This document shows positions 23,868 through 30,639 of a stretch of 33,673 nt of DNA, one piece after another; the first letter of the stretch is position 1; each line of letters opens with the position of its first letter. A program made the translations under genes and the position numbers. Source of the stretch: an uncultured Bacteroidales bacterium (lineage in GTDB: Bacteria > Bacteroidota > Bacteroidia > Bacteroidales > Muribaculaceae); NCBI GenBank assembly GCA_902781045.1, contig CACZHT010000034.1:1-33673 (forward strand), in the 5' to 3' direction. Below the pieces are notes generated by a model, which made no database searches, had not been told where the DNA came from, and was given only the letters and a program-made list of their open reading frames with translations.

Positions 23868-25335
23868 GACTTAATATTTGATAGATTCGTTCAATGTCCA
23901 CATGGCGGCGCACGTGCTCGGCCAGCAGGTCATATTGTTGCTCCTTGAATGCCGCGTAGTCAAACGTCTCACCTGATTGAGACAGTTTGGCGGCATGGGG
24001 CTCGAGCAGCATGTCGACAAACGACGCGTTGTCCAGGATGCCGTGCACGTATGTCCCCATGCACTTGCGGTCGATGATATACCCATCGTCGCGTCCGTCT
24101 GTCAGGTGCAGCAGGGGGTGGGGCTTCGCGTCGCCCAGCGGGTGAGTCTCGCCTTGGTGTATCTCATAGCCCGTGCCATATTGGCATCTGACCTGGCGAG
24201 TCTGCTTGGTGCCGCTCATGGTGGTCGTGGTGGGCAACAGACCCAGGCCGGGCAGACGCTCGATGTCGCCCTCAACGTGCTCGGGGTCCAGCACCTCGAT
24301 GCCCAGCATCTGGTAGCCGCCACAGATGCCCAGCACGGTGGCACCGCGGCGGTGGGCGCGCACGATGGCCTGGGCGCAACCGTTGCGGCGCAGCTCATAC
24401 AGGTCGCTCAGCGTCGACTTGCTGCCGGGCAAGATGATAATGTCGGCCTTGGACAGGTCATCGGTGTTGTTGGTGTAGAACAGGTGGACGCGTGGGTCGC
24501 GCTCCAGGGCGTCGAAGTCGGTATAGTTCGACAGGTGCCGCAGCATCACCACTGCAATGTTGACCTTGCCGCGCTCGGCTTGCATCGACTTCTGAGCCAG
24601 TGCCACGCTGTCCTCCTCTTCGATGTGGATGTCGGTGAAGTAGGGCACCACACCCAGCACGGGCACGCCGCACAGGTCCTCAAGCATCTGGCGACCCTCG
24701 TCGAACAGGCGCAGGTCGCCACGAAACTTGTTGATGATGATGCCGCTGATGAGCTGGCGGTCAGCCGGAGTCTGAAGCAGTATGCTCCCGTAGACCGAGG
24801 CAAACACGCCGCCGCGGTCGATGTCGCCCACCAGGATGACGCGGGCATCGGCATGACGAGCCATGGGCAGGTTCACCAGGTCGGTGCGGCGCAGGTTGAT
24901 TTCTGAGATACTGCCGGCACCCTCCATCACGATGGGGTTGTAGCGGGTCGACAGGCGGTCGAAGGCCGCGCACACCTCGGCGCGATAGTCGATGTCGCCA
25001 GTGCCGCGCCGCCAGTAGTCGTAGGCATCCTTGTTGCCGATGGGGCGGCCGTGCAGCACCACCTGCGAGGTGTGGTCGCTCTGCGGCTTGAGCAGCAGCG
25101 GGTTCATGTCGGTGTGGCAAGGAATGCCGGCGGCCTCGGCCTGAACGGCCTGGGCACGGCCTATCTCCAGACCGTCGGGGGTGGCATAGGAGTTCAGAGC
25201 CATGTTCTGGGCCTTGAATGGGGCGGGCAAGTAGCCGTCTTGCCTGAAGATGCGGCACAGGGCCGCAGCAAGCACGCTCTTGCCCACATCGCTGCCCGTG
25301 CCGGCAAGCATGACAGGGTGCAATCGTGGTTTCAT
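23860..25335 (-). CDS. cobQ: Cobyric acid synthase, glutamine-hydrolysing
   Basis: The 491-residue enzyme amidates side chains b, d, e and g of adenosylcobyrinate a,c-diamide. The N-terminal half is a dethiobiotin-synthetase-like ATPase: GTGSDVGKS at residues 12-20, APFKAQNMALNSY, EMEGAGS-type VMEGAGSISEINLR. The C-terminal half is a glutamine amidotransferase with LGICGGYQMLG (Cys near residue 338) and GTYVHGILDN. The length is normal. Its ATG overlaps the stop of the adenosyltransferase gene (ATGA), and its end overlaps cobD by 8 bp. Confidence 0.95.
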   Translation of the reverse strand: MKPRLHPVMLAGTGSDVGKSVLAAALCRIFRQDGYLPAPFKAQNMALNSYATPDGLEIGRAQAVQAEAAGIPCHTDMNPLLLKPQSDHTSQVVLHGRPIGNKDAYDYWRRGTGDIDYRAEVCAAFDRLSTRYNPIVMEGAGSISEINLRRTDLVNLPMARHADARVILVGDIDRGGVFASVYGSILLQTPADRQLISGIIINKFRGDLRLFDEGRQMLEDLCGVPVLGVVPYFTDIHIEEEDSVALAQKSMQAERGKVNIAVVMLRHLSNYTDFDALERDPRVHLFYTNNTDDLSKADIIILPGSKSTLSDLYELRRNGCAQAIVRAHRRGATVLGICGGYQMLGIEVLDPEHVEGDIERLPGLGLLPTTTTMSGTKQTRQVRCQYGTGYEIHQGETHPLGDAKPHPLLHLTDGRDDGYIIDRKCMGTYVHGILDNASFVDMLLEPHAAKLSQSGETFDYAAFKEQQYDLLAEHVRRHVDIERIYQILSHD

Positions 25336-25832
25336 TCTTTGCTATTGGCTAGGGTGAACAGATAGTCTGACAGGCGGTTGAACATCACCAGGAGGTCGCC
25401 CTCCAGTGGATGGCTTTGGTGCAACGACCACAGACGGCGCTCGACGGTGCGTGTCTGTGTGCGGGCCAGGTGGATGAATGCGGCCAGCCGCGATCCGCCG
25501 CCCGGCACCACAAAGCCACCGTCATGCGGCATCTGGTCGATGGACTGCTCCAGCTGGCGGGTCAGCTCGGCGCAGTGCAGACGGCGAGGGTTGGCGGAGC
25601 CATCGGGCGTGGCGATGTGGCTCATCACCGTCATCAGTTCTTGCTGCACACGGTAGATGAGCTCGTGGTTGGCCTTGTCGTCAGTGAGCATCGAGCGCAC
25701 GATGCCCAGGCAGGCGTTCAAGTGGTCTATCTGACCATTTGCCTCGATGCGAGGGTCGGTCTTGGCGACCCTGACCCCGTCCCGCAGCGAAGTCGTGCCC
25801 ATGTCGCCGGTTTTGGTATATATCTGTTTCAT
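25332..25832 (-). CDS. PduO-type cob(I)alamin adenosyltransferase
   Basis: This 166-residue four-helix protein transfers the adenosyl group of ATP to cob(I)alamin or cob(I)yrinate diamide. The N-terminal IYTKTGDMGTTSL phosphate-binding segment, DHLNACLG and the C-terminal RTVERRL and FNRLSDYLFTLAN segments are typical of the PduO class. It is not of the CobA/BtuR class. The ATG at 25832 is chosen because KQIYTKTGD follows; a TTG 21 bp upstream is in frame but unlikely. It is coupled to cobQ through ATGA. Confidence 0.92.
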   Translation of the reverse strand: MKQIYTKTGDMGTTSLRDGVRVAKTDPRIEANGQIDHLNACLGIVRSMLTDDKANHELIYRVQQELMTVMSHIATPDGSANPRRLHCAELTRQLEQSIDQMPHDGGFVVPGGGSRLAAFIHLARTQTRTVERRLWSLHQSHPLEGDLLVMFNRLSDYLFTLANSKE

Positions 25833-25870
25833 TGCCAATATTTTGTGTCTCAAGTCACAAGTCGCAACTA

Positions 25871-25975
25871 TTATAAACTATGAACTATAAACTATGAACT
25901 ATAAACTATGAATTATAAACTATGAATTATAAATTATGAATTATAAATTATAAATTATAAATTATAAATTATAAA
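25871..25975. repeat. 15-unit heptamer array between cbiA and the adenosyltransferase gene
   Basis: Fifteen 7-bp units run in strict phase. The part nearest the adenosyltransferase gene mixes CTATGAA and CTATAAA; the part nearest cbiA is TTATAAA. The cbiA stop and last codons (25962-25975) lie inside the array. Confidence 0.9.
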
Positions 25976-26528
25976 TTGAATAAAGGTGGGTGTAGCTGGC
26001 CAGCACATTCTTGTAGCGAATCACTGGCGTTGCCACTGGCTCGCCCACGGCATTGTAGACCTGAGCAGCCGACGGTGGTGTCTGACCCAGAAACTGGGTG
26101 TAGTGGAATTCGTGCCCACGATACTCCTTGCCGTCGAGCACAAATCGGCGATAACCCAGCGACAACTTGCGGTCGCTCTGCTGGGCGGTGATGGAGTAGG
26201 GCAGTACGCCGCACATCTCATGCTCGCCATCGTCTGTGACGATACGCTGGCACAGATACATCATGCCGCCGCATTCGGCGATGATGCGACCGCCACGCTC
26301 GGCGTATGCCTTGATGGCATCACGGCATGGCGCGTTGGCCACAAGCGCGGGCAGGTGCTTCTCGGGATAGCCGCCGGGCAGGTACAGCAAGTCCACAGTG
26401 TCCAGGCAAGGCACATCCCTCTCGGGGTCAAAAAAATCCACCCCAGGCAGCGAGTCAATCACCTCCTGATAGAGAAATGTGAATGACTCGGCATTACGGG
26501 CAATCAGAGTTCGAGCAGTCTTTGCCAT
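25962..26528 (-). CDS. cbiA: CbiA C-terminal half: glutamine amidotransferase domain of cobyrinate a,c-diamide synthase
   Basis: The 188-residue ORF contains the whole amidotransferase domain. It starts with a TLIARNAESFTF strand, then LLYLPGGYPEKHL, the nucleophile Cys86 in IIAECGGMMYLC, GHEFHYTQFLG, and His181 in ASYTHLY. Normally it is fused behind the ATPase domain in one chain of about 400-450 residues. Here an ATG at 26528 begins it in a different frame, overlapping the upstream half by 25 bp. A purine-rich AGAAGAAAA stretch lies upstream of the ATG. Both halves look intact, so a working two-subunit enzyme, a recent one-base indel, or a sequencing error are all possible. The last codons come from a heptamer array. 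Confidence 0.85.
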   Translation of the reverse strand: MAKTARTLIARNAESFTFLYQEVIDSLPGVDFFDPERDVPCLDTVDLLYLPGGYPEKHLPALVANAPCRDAIKAYAERGGRIIAECGGMMYLCQRIVTDDGEHEMCGVLPYSITAQQSDRKLSLGYRRFVLDGKEYRGHEFHYTQFLGQTPPSAAQVYNAVGEPVATPVIRYKNVLASYTHLYSIYNL

Positions 26529-27157
26529 TCGATGTTTTCTTCTAGCAGTTCGACAAGCAATTGGACCTCGGGCTGTTGCGAGAAGTCCAGACCCAAGTAG
26601 CGGGAGCCTTGCTCCAGCTCTTGACGCTTGGGCAGGAAGCCCAGGCAGGGCACACCGATGTCATCGCACACCTGTTGCAGCATGGCGCGGTGACGTGGCG
26701 AACCCACACGGTTGAAGATGACCCCACCGATGCGCACATCTGGCCGGTAGTGGACAAAACCCCACAGCAGCGGGGCCATCGAGTAGGCGGCACTGCGCGC
26801 ATCCACCACCAGCACAACAGGGAGGTCGAGCACACGGGCTATCTCGCCCGACGAGCCATGGTCGCGGTCATACCCGTCATACAGACCCATCATGCCCTCG
26901 ACGATGCGCACGTCGGCATCGTGGCCATAGCGGTCGAACAGCTCGCGCACATGCTCGGGCGTGGCCATGAAGGTGTCCAGGTTGATGCTCGCACGGCCGC
27001 ACACCGCCGTGTGAAACTTGGTGTCGATATAGTCGGGTCCGCATTTGTAGGGCTGCACTTGGTAGCCCAGGCGGCTATACAAGGCCATCAGGCCACGGGC
27101 AACTGTCGTTTTGCCCGAGCCGCTGGTGGGAGCCGATATCAGAAAACTGTGTGACAA
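26504..27157 (-). CDS. cbiA: CbiA N-terminal half: ATPase domain of cobyrinate a,c-diamide synthase
   Basis: The 217-residue ORF has the dethiobiotin-synthetase-like ATP-binding domain of CbiA: FLISAPTSGSGKTT at the N-terminus, KCGPDYIDTKFH, EGMMGLYDG, VLVVDARSAA, and LGFLPKR. CbiA amidates the a and c acetates of cobyrinate. The start is a TTG at 27157; no in-frame ATG or GTG lies just upstream. The frame stops at 26504-26506, right at the domain boundary, and the amidotransferase half continues in the -1 frame. It is the first gene of the minus-strand run that continues through the adenosyltransferase, cobQ and cobD. No riboswitch is seen in its 70-bp leader. Confidence 0.86.
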   Translation of the reverse strand: MSHSFLISAPTSGSGKTTVARGLMALYSRLGYQVQPYKCGPDYIDTKFHTAVCGRASINLDTFMATPEHVRELFDRYGHDADVRIVEGMMGLYDGYDRDHGSSGEIARVLDLPVVLVVDARSAAYSMAPLLWGFVHYRPDVRIGGVIFNRVGSPRHRAMLQQVCDDIGVPCLGFLPKRQELEQGSRYLGLDFSQQPEVQLLVELLEENIEWQRLLEL

Positions 27158-27174
27158 TGCTGTGAAGGTTGGAT

Positions 27175-27217
27175 GAAAACAAAAATTGCAACCAGCTGTG
27201 TCATTGCTAGTTGCAAT
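27175..27217 (-). terminator. Rho-independent terminator of tRNA-Ala
   Basis: On the minus strand ATTGCAAC and GTTGCAAT (27217-27210 and 27192-27185) form a perfect 8-bp stem across a 17-nt loop, followed directly by TTTTTGTTTT. It lies just downstream of the tRNA gene and upstream of cbiA. Confidence 0.7.
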
Positions 27218-27226
27218 CGGTGATTG

Positions 27227-27299
27227 TGGAGCACAGCGGACTCGAACCGCTTACCTCAACACTGCCAGTGTTGCGCTCTACCAGATGAGCTAGTGCCCC
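27227..27299 (-). tRNA. tRNA-Ala (anticodon GGC)
   Basis: The acceptor strands GGGGCAC and GTGCTCC pair with a G-U at position 3-70, the identity element of alanine tRNAs. The anticodon stem CAACA/TGTTG encloses loop CTGGCAG, giving GGC. The T-arm has GGTTCGAGTCC and the D-arm TAGCTCATCTGGTAGAGC. The discriminator is A; CCA is not encoded. Confidence 0.96.
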
Positions 27300-27308
27300 A
27301 TTGCGGGT

Positions 27309-27341
27309 GCAAAAGTACAACCATTTTCTGAACCCACCAAA
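27309..27341 (-). promoter_or_regulatory. tRNA-Ala promoter
   Basis: On the minus strand TTTG (27341-27338), a 20-bp spacer and TACTTTTGC (27317-27309) match the Bacteroidetes -33/-7 consensus closely, ending 10 bp upstream of the tRNA. Confidence 0.8.
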
Positions 27342-27411
27342 TTTTTTGACATTTTTTTTGAAAAATATAATGCTGACTAACCATTCTGCGATTGGTTCCA
27401 GCGAGCCTCCC

Positions 27412-27597
27412 CTCCCCTTTCCCAAAGGGGAGGGGTCAGGGGTGGGGTTTGGATGCAATGCGCAATGGACAATGCACAATGGACAATGCATAATGGACAC
27501 TGCACAATGACCGCCAGGCAGCCTCCCCTCCCCTTTCCCAAAGGGGAGGGGTTAGGGGTGGGGTTTGGATGCAATGCACAATGGGCAAATGCACAAT
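27412..27597. repeat. Two G/C palindromic repeats with RCAATGS heptamer runs
   Basis: Palindromes with arms CCCCTCCCC and GGGGAGGGG occur at about 27412-27436 and 27521-27550, each followed by the tail GGGGTGGGGTTTGGATGCAATG, as after menA. Between them, eight 7-bp units (GCAATGC, GCAATGG, ACAATGC and variants) occupy 27455-27510. A shorter run follows the second palindrome. No reading frame here looks coding. Confidence 0.8.
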
Positions 27598-27633
27598 GAC
27601 TGCCTGCTGCCTGCTGCTCCCCCGCTATGTTAG

Positions 27634-27774
27634 CAGGCCGTTGAAAAAGTACAGGCAAATGATTGATTTGCTTCACGTTGGTTATATTCAAGAAAAATTG
27701 CGTCCGTTCGGCTGCGAGCTAAAAATTCGCGTTTGATTCGCGTAATTCGCGGTTTATTACTTTTTCAGCAGCCT
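27634..27774. mobile_element. MITE-like element, copy 2
   Basis: The left end GGCCGTTGAAAAAGTA (27636-27651) and the right end (27758-27773, complement of GGCTGCTGAAAAAGTA) are inverted repeats with 14 of 16 matches. The first 50 and last 45 bp resemble copy 1 at 3611-3780; the middle differs by a deletion and an insertion. The 8-bp sequence TATGTTAG stands on both sides (27626-27633 and 27775-27782), consistent with a target duplication. Confidence 0.7.
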
Positions 27775-27863
27775 TATGTTAGGGGGGTAGGGGGCAGCCA
27801 ACTTTGTCCTGGCATGACTATTGCCACAAAGATGATATTGTTTTTTGACTTGGCAAAGCCAAT

Positions 27864-27954
27864 CGGGCGAAATCTCCCCAATTTCGCCTAGATTTCGCCC
27901 GCAAGGTGGGGTTAATCGGGCGAAATCCCCCTGATTTCACCTAGATTTCGCCCG
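27864..27954. terminator. Twin 38-bp hairpins downstream of glxK
   Basis: Two copies of a structure with perfect 11-bp arms CGGGCGAAATC and GATTTCGCCCG around a 16-nt loop lie at 27864-27901 and 27917-27954, 53 bp apart. The loops are similar, each containing ATTTC and CCTA. They lie 32 bp after the glxK stop on its 3' side. There is no T-run, so they may be a stability or processing element, or paired binding sites. Nothing else is recognised in 27783-27985. Confidence 0.55.
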
Positions 27955-27985
27955 AGGTGATGACGAACGATGCGGAATCGTCAAA

Positions 27986-29068
27986 TCAACTGAAATGCTT
28001 AGTGAGAAAGGTTCGTGCCCAGCCGGTCAGGCGTTGGCGGGCGATGTCGGGCTGCATACACTCGGAGAGGGGGCTGTCGGCGGGGTTGATGCAATGCACT
28101 TCAGCAAAGCCGGCATCAAGCAAAGCCTGATGGTCAGATACGCGGCCGGCGATGAGCAGGGTGGGGATGCCGTGCTGCTGGGCGCGGCGCATGATGCCGC
28201 TGGGCAGTTTGCCCATCAGGGTCTGGCAATCGGCACTGCCCTCGCCCGTGACGACCAGGTCGCATCCGTCAAGCAGCCGGTCAAAGCCGACCAGATCCAT
28301 CAGCAGGTCGATGCCCGAGCGCATCGTGGCGTTCATGTAGGCCAGCAGAGCGAACCCGAGGCCTCCAGCGGCCCCTGCACCGGGCGTGTGGCGACAATCG
28401 TGCCCCACGGTATGAGCCGTGAGGTCGGCCCAGTACTCCATTTGGTGCTCCAGTTCGCTGACCATGGCTGGTGTGGCTCCCTTCTGCGGCCCGAAGACTG
28501 TGGCGGCCCCGTCTGGGCCGAGCAGGGGGTTGCGCACATCGCCAGCGATTGTGACCGGGACGTCGTTGCAGCCGGCCAACAGCGACTGCGACAAGTCGAC
28601 ATCATCATTGCCGATGGTGGCACCCAGTGCCTCGAGCATGCCGCGCCCGCCGTCGACCGTGGCACTGCCGCCCAGCCCGACAATCAGCCGCTTGCAGCCC
28701 CGACGCAGGGCATCAGCAATGAGCTCGCCCGTGCCGAAGCTGGTGGCTATGAGAGGGTTGCGCTCTTCAGGCTGCAGCAGGGCCAGTCCGCTGGCTTGTG
28801 CCATCTCGACGATGGCGGTGCCGTCGGGGGCAAGGCCATAGCGGGCGGTGATGGGGCGCATGAGCGGGTCATGGGCAGCGCATGTGACAAGGGTGGCTTG
28901 CATAGCTGCGGCAAAGGCATCGAGCATGCCCTCGCCGCCGTCGCTCACGGGCACAGAAAGCACTTGGGCACCAGGCAGCGACTGCTTGATGCCCTGACTG
29001 ACCGCCTGCTCGGCATCGGCCGAACTCAAGCAGCCCTTGAATGAGTCTATAGCCAGCAGAATCCGCAT
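27986..29068 (-). CDS. glxK: Glycerate kinase (GlxK/GarK family)
   Basis: This 360-residue enzyme phosphorylates glycerate to a phosphoglycerate that enters glycolysis. Family motifs are ILLAIDSFKGCLSSADAE at the N-terminus, SDGGEGMLDAF, VGLGGSATVDGGRGMLEALGA, and VTGEGSADCQTLMGK near the C-terminus. The ATG at 29068 is used; a TTG two codons upstream is in frame. It follows the DUF4491 gene on the same strand, and the 48-bp gap between them is almost entirely a heptamer array. No other glycerate or glyoxylate genes are near. Confidence 0.93.
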   Translation of the reverse strand: MRILLAIDSFKGCLSSADAEQAVSQGIKQSLPGAQVLSVPVSDGGEGMLDAFAAAMQATLVTCAAHDPLMRPITARYGLAPDGTAIVEMAQASGLALLQPEERNPLIATSFGTGELIADALRRGCKRLIVGLGGSATVDGGRGMLEALGATIGNDDVDLSQSLLAGCNDVPVTIAGDVRNPLLGPDGAATVFGPQKGATPAMVSELEHQMEYWADLTAHTVGHDCRHTPGAGAAGGLGFALLAYMNATMRSGIDLLMDLVGFDRLLDGCDLVVTGEGSADCQTLMGKLPSGIMRRAQQHGIPTLLIAGRVSDHQALLDAGFAEVHCINPADSPLSECMQPDIARQRLTGWARTFLTKHFS

Positions 29069-29072
29069 AACC

Positions 29073-29121
29073 AACTAACTCCTAACTATAAACTTTTAAC
29101 TATAAACTATTAACTATTAAC
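29073..29121. repeat. Heptamer array between the DUF4491 gene and glxK
   Basis: Seven 7-bp units (AACTAAC, TCCTAAC, TATAAAC, TTTTAAC, TATAAAC, TATTAAC twice) fill the gap. The last unit contains the DUF4491 stop codon, and the first lies 4 bp from the glxK start. Confidence 0.8.
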
Positions 29122-29440
29122 TCTCCTCGTCCCAGTAGTAGCGGCGCTTGGGGTTGCGCGGAAACCAGCCCTTGTGCACACGTTCCTGCTGCTGAAACAC
29201 CTCCAGGATGCTCCAGAAGCAGGAGAATGCCGTCACACCCAGTATGGATGACCACAACACATTGCTCACCAGCACACTGGCCACCACGAGCAGCACGCCG
29301 GCAAGCGCAAACATCCACCAGCAACGTGTGCCCAGATGGTACTCGGCCTTGATGACGATGGGATGAAACATCCCGATGACAAGGAAGGTGGCCACTCCGA
29401 TGGCCAGTCCTAATAAGTGATGTGTTGTCAAGAAATCCAT
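29117..29440 (-). CDS. DUF4491 family small membrane protein
   Basis: The 107-residue protein has three hydrophobic segments (about residues 8-29, 40-60 and 62-82). It carries the conserved IGMFHPIVIKAEYHLGTRCWW and VHKGWFPRNPKRR segments of DUF4491, a family found mostly in Bacteroidetes with no known function. The basic, aromatic tail is probably cytoplasmic. The ATG at 29438-29440 gives the normal family length. Upstream lie CGCGAATTACGCGAAT-type repeats. Confidence 0.85.
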   Translation of the reverse strand: MDFLTTHHLLGLAIGVATFLVIGMFHPIVIKAEYHLGTRCWWMFALAGVLLVVASVLVSNVLWSSILGVTAFSCFWSILEVFQQQERVHKGWFPRNPKRRYYWDEES

Positions 29441-29473
29441 TGTAGTATAATTTAAACCACTGATTTATTTAGC

Positions 29474-29612
29474 AAACCGCGAATTACGCGAATATCCCAA
29501 ATCGTTTTTTAACTGCGCAACATTCGTGCAATTCGTGGTTCTTGTGATTTGTGGACATTCGCGCAATTCGCGGTTTATAATACAGTCAGGACCTTCGCGC
29601 AATTCGCGGTCA
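29474..29612. repeat. Dispersed CGCGAATT-type repeats between the carbamate kinase and DUF4491 genes
   Basis: Four variants of a motif like AACCGCGAATTACGCGAAT or its complement ATTCGCGCAATTCGCGGT occur in mixed orientation, near 29474, 29523, 29558 and 29595. They match the core of the long array at 22190-22830 and the right ends of both MITE-like elements. No gene is visible. Confidence 0.75.
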
Positions 29613-29622
29613 ATAAAAAAAC

Positions 29623-30561
29623 TTACCGGGTGATGAGGGTGCCGGTCATGCCCTCCAGTGCCTGGCGAGCCTTGTCGAGCGAGGTGATCAGGGCGGTGCC
29701 GTGCTCGGTGTGCTCGACAAAGCTGATGCACGACTCCACCTTGGGCAGCATCGACCCGGGGGCAAACTGACCCTGGTGGATGTATTCGCGGGCCTCGCCC
29801 ACGGTCATGCTCGACAGGTCTTGCTGGTCGGGCTTGTTAAAGTTGATGGCCACCTGCTCGACGGCGGTGAGGATGACCAGCATGTCGGCCTTGAGTTCCA
29901 GAGCCAGCAGTGCGCTGGCGCGGTCCTTGTCGATGACGGCTGCCACCCCCTTGTAGTCGCCGTGCTTGCGCTCGACAACGGGAATGCCACCGCCACCCAC
30001 GGTGATGACGATGCAGTGGCTCTTGACCAGCTGCTCGACCACGGGCAGCTCAACAATCTTGATGGGCAGGGGCGAGGGCACAACGCGGCGGTAGCCGCGA
30101 CCGGCGTCTTCGACAAAGGTGTAGCCCGTCTGCGCGGCCATCTCGTCGGCCTTCTCTTTGCTGTAGAACATGCCCACGGGCTTTGTGGGCTTCTTGAAAG
30201 CAGGGTCTTTCTTGTCAACGACGACCTGCGTCACCACCGATGCCACTGGACGGTCAATCTTGCGGCGGGCCAACTCGCGCTCCACAGCCTGCTGCAAGTG
30301 GTAGCCGATGTAGCCCTGTGTCATGGCTCCGCACTCGGGGAACGGCATGGCGGGAGTGCCACTCTGGTTGTTGGCCGAGAACTCAAAGGCCAGGTTGACC
30401 ATGCCCACTTGGGGGCCGTTGCCATGGCCGATGACCACATCGTAGCCCTGCTCGACCAGGTCAACTATGGTCGAGGCGGTACCCTCGACCAGCGACAACT
30501 GCTCCTCGGGTGTCTTGCCCAAGGCGTTGCCGCCCAATGCGATTACGAGTCTTTTGCTCAT
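29623..30561 (-). CDS. arcC: Carbamate kinase
   Basis: The 312-residue amino-acid-kinase-fold enzyme makes ATP and carbamate from carbamoyl phosphate and ADP. Signature segments: VIALGGNALGKTPEEQ at the N-terminus, VIGHGNGPQVGMVNLA, MTQGYIGYHLQQA, VVPSPLPIKIVE, VITVGGGGIPV and VIDKDRASALLA. The ATG at 30561 is chosen because SKRLVIALGGNA follows. It lies downstream of ornithine carbamoyltransferase on the same strand, the arrangement of arginine deiminase or citrulline catabolism, but a strong terminator-like hairpin lies between the two. No arginine deiminase (arcA) is in the window. Confidence 0.94.
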   Translation of the reverse strand: MSKRLVIALGGNALGKTPEEQLSLVEGTASTIVDLVEQGYDVVIGHGNGPQVGMVNLAFEFSANNQSGTPAMPFPECGAMTQGYIGYHLQQAVERELARRKIDRPVASVVTQVVVDKKDPAFKKPTKPVGMFYSKEKADEMAAQTGYTFVEDAGRGYRRVVPSPLPIKIVELPVVEQLVKSHCIVITVGGGGIPVVERKHGDYKGVAAVIDKDRASALLALELKADMLVILTAVEQVAINFNKPDQQDLSSMTVGEAREYIHQGQFAPGSMLPKVESCISFVEHTEHGTALITSLDKARQALEGMTGTLITR

Positions 30562-30574
30562 AATATGTGTCGAA

Positions 30575-30626
30575 ATAAGGAAAAATGAAAAGTGGGTTCG
30601 AATGACACGAGTCAACGAACCCACTT
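30575..30626 (-). terminator. Terminator between arcB and arcC
   Basis: AAGTGGGTTCG (30626-30616 on the minus strand) pairs perfectly with CGAACCCACTT (30600-30590). The loop holds an inner TGAC/GTCA stem. A T-rich tail, CTTTTCATTTTT, follows on the minus strand. It begins 14 bp after the arcB stop, so arcB may be expressed above arcC. Confidence 0.75.
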
Positions 30627-30639
30627 GATGTTAGCGTGT

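Noticed and set aside
27227..27299. tRNA-Ala as an integration site of a mobile island containing the cobalamin genes
   Set aside because: No integrase gene and no second copy of the tRNA 3' end were seen, and the codon use is uniform across the window.
27207..27691. Short minus-strand frames rich in proline and glycine near the tRNA
   Set aside because: They are translations of the G/C palindromic repeats and heptamer runs.
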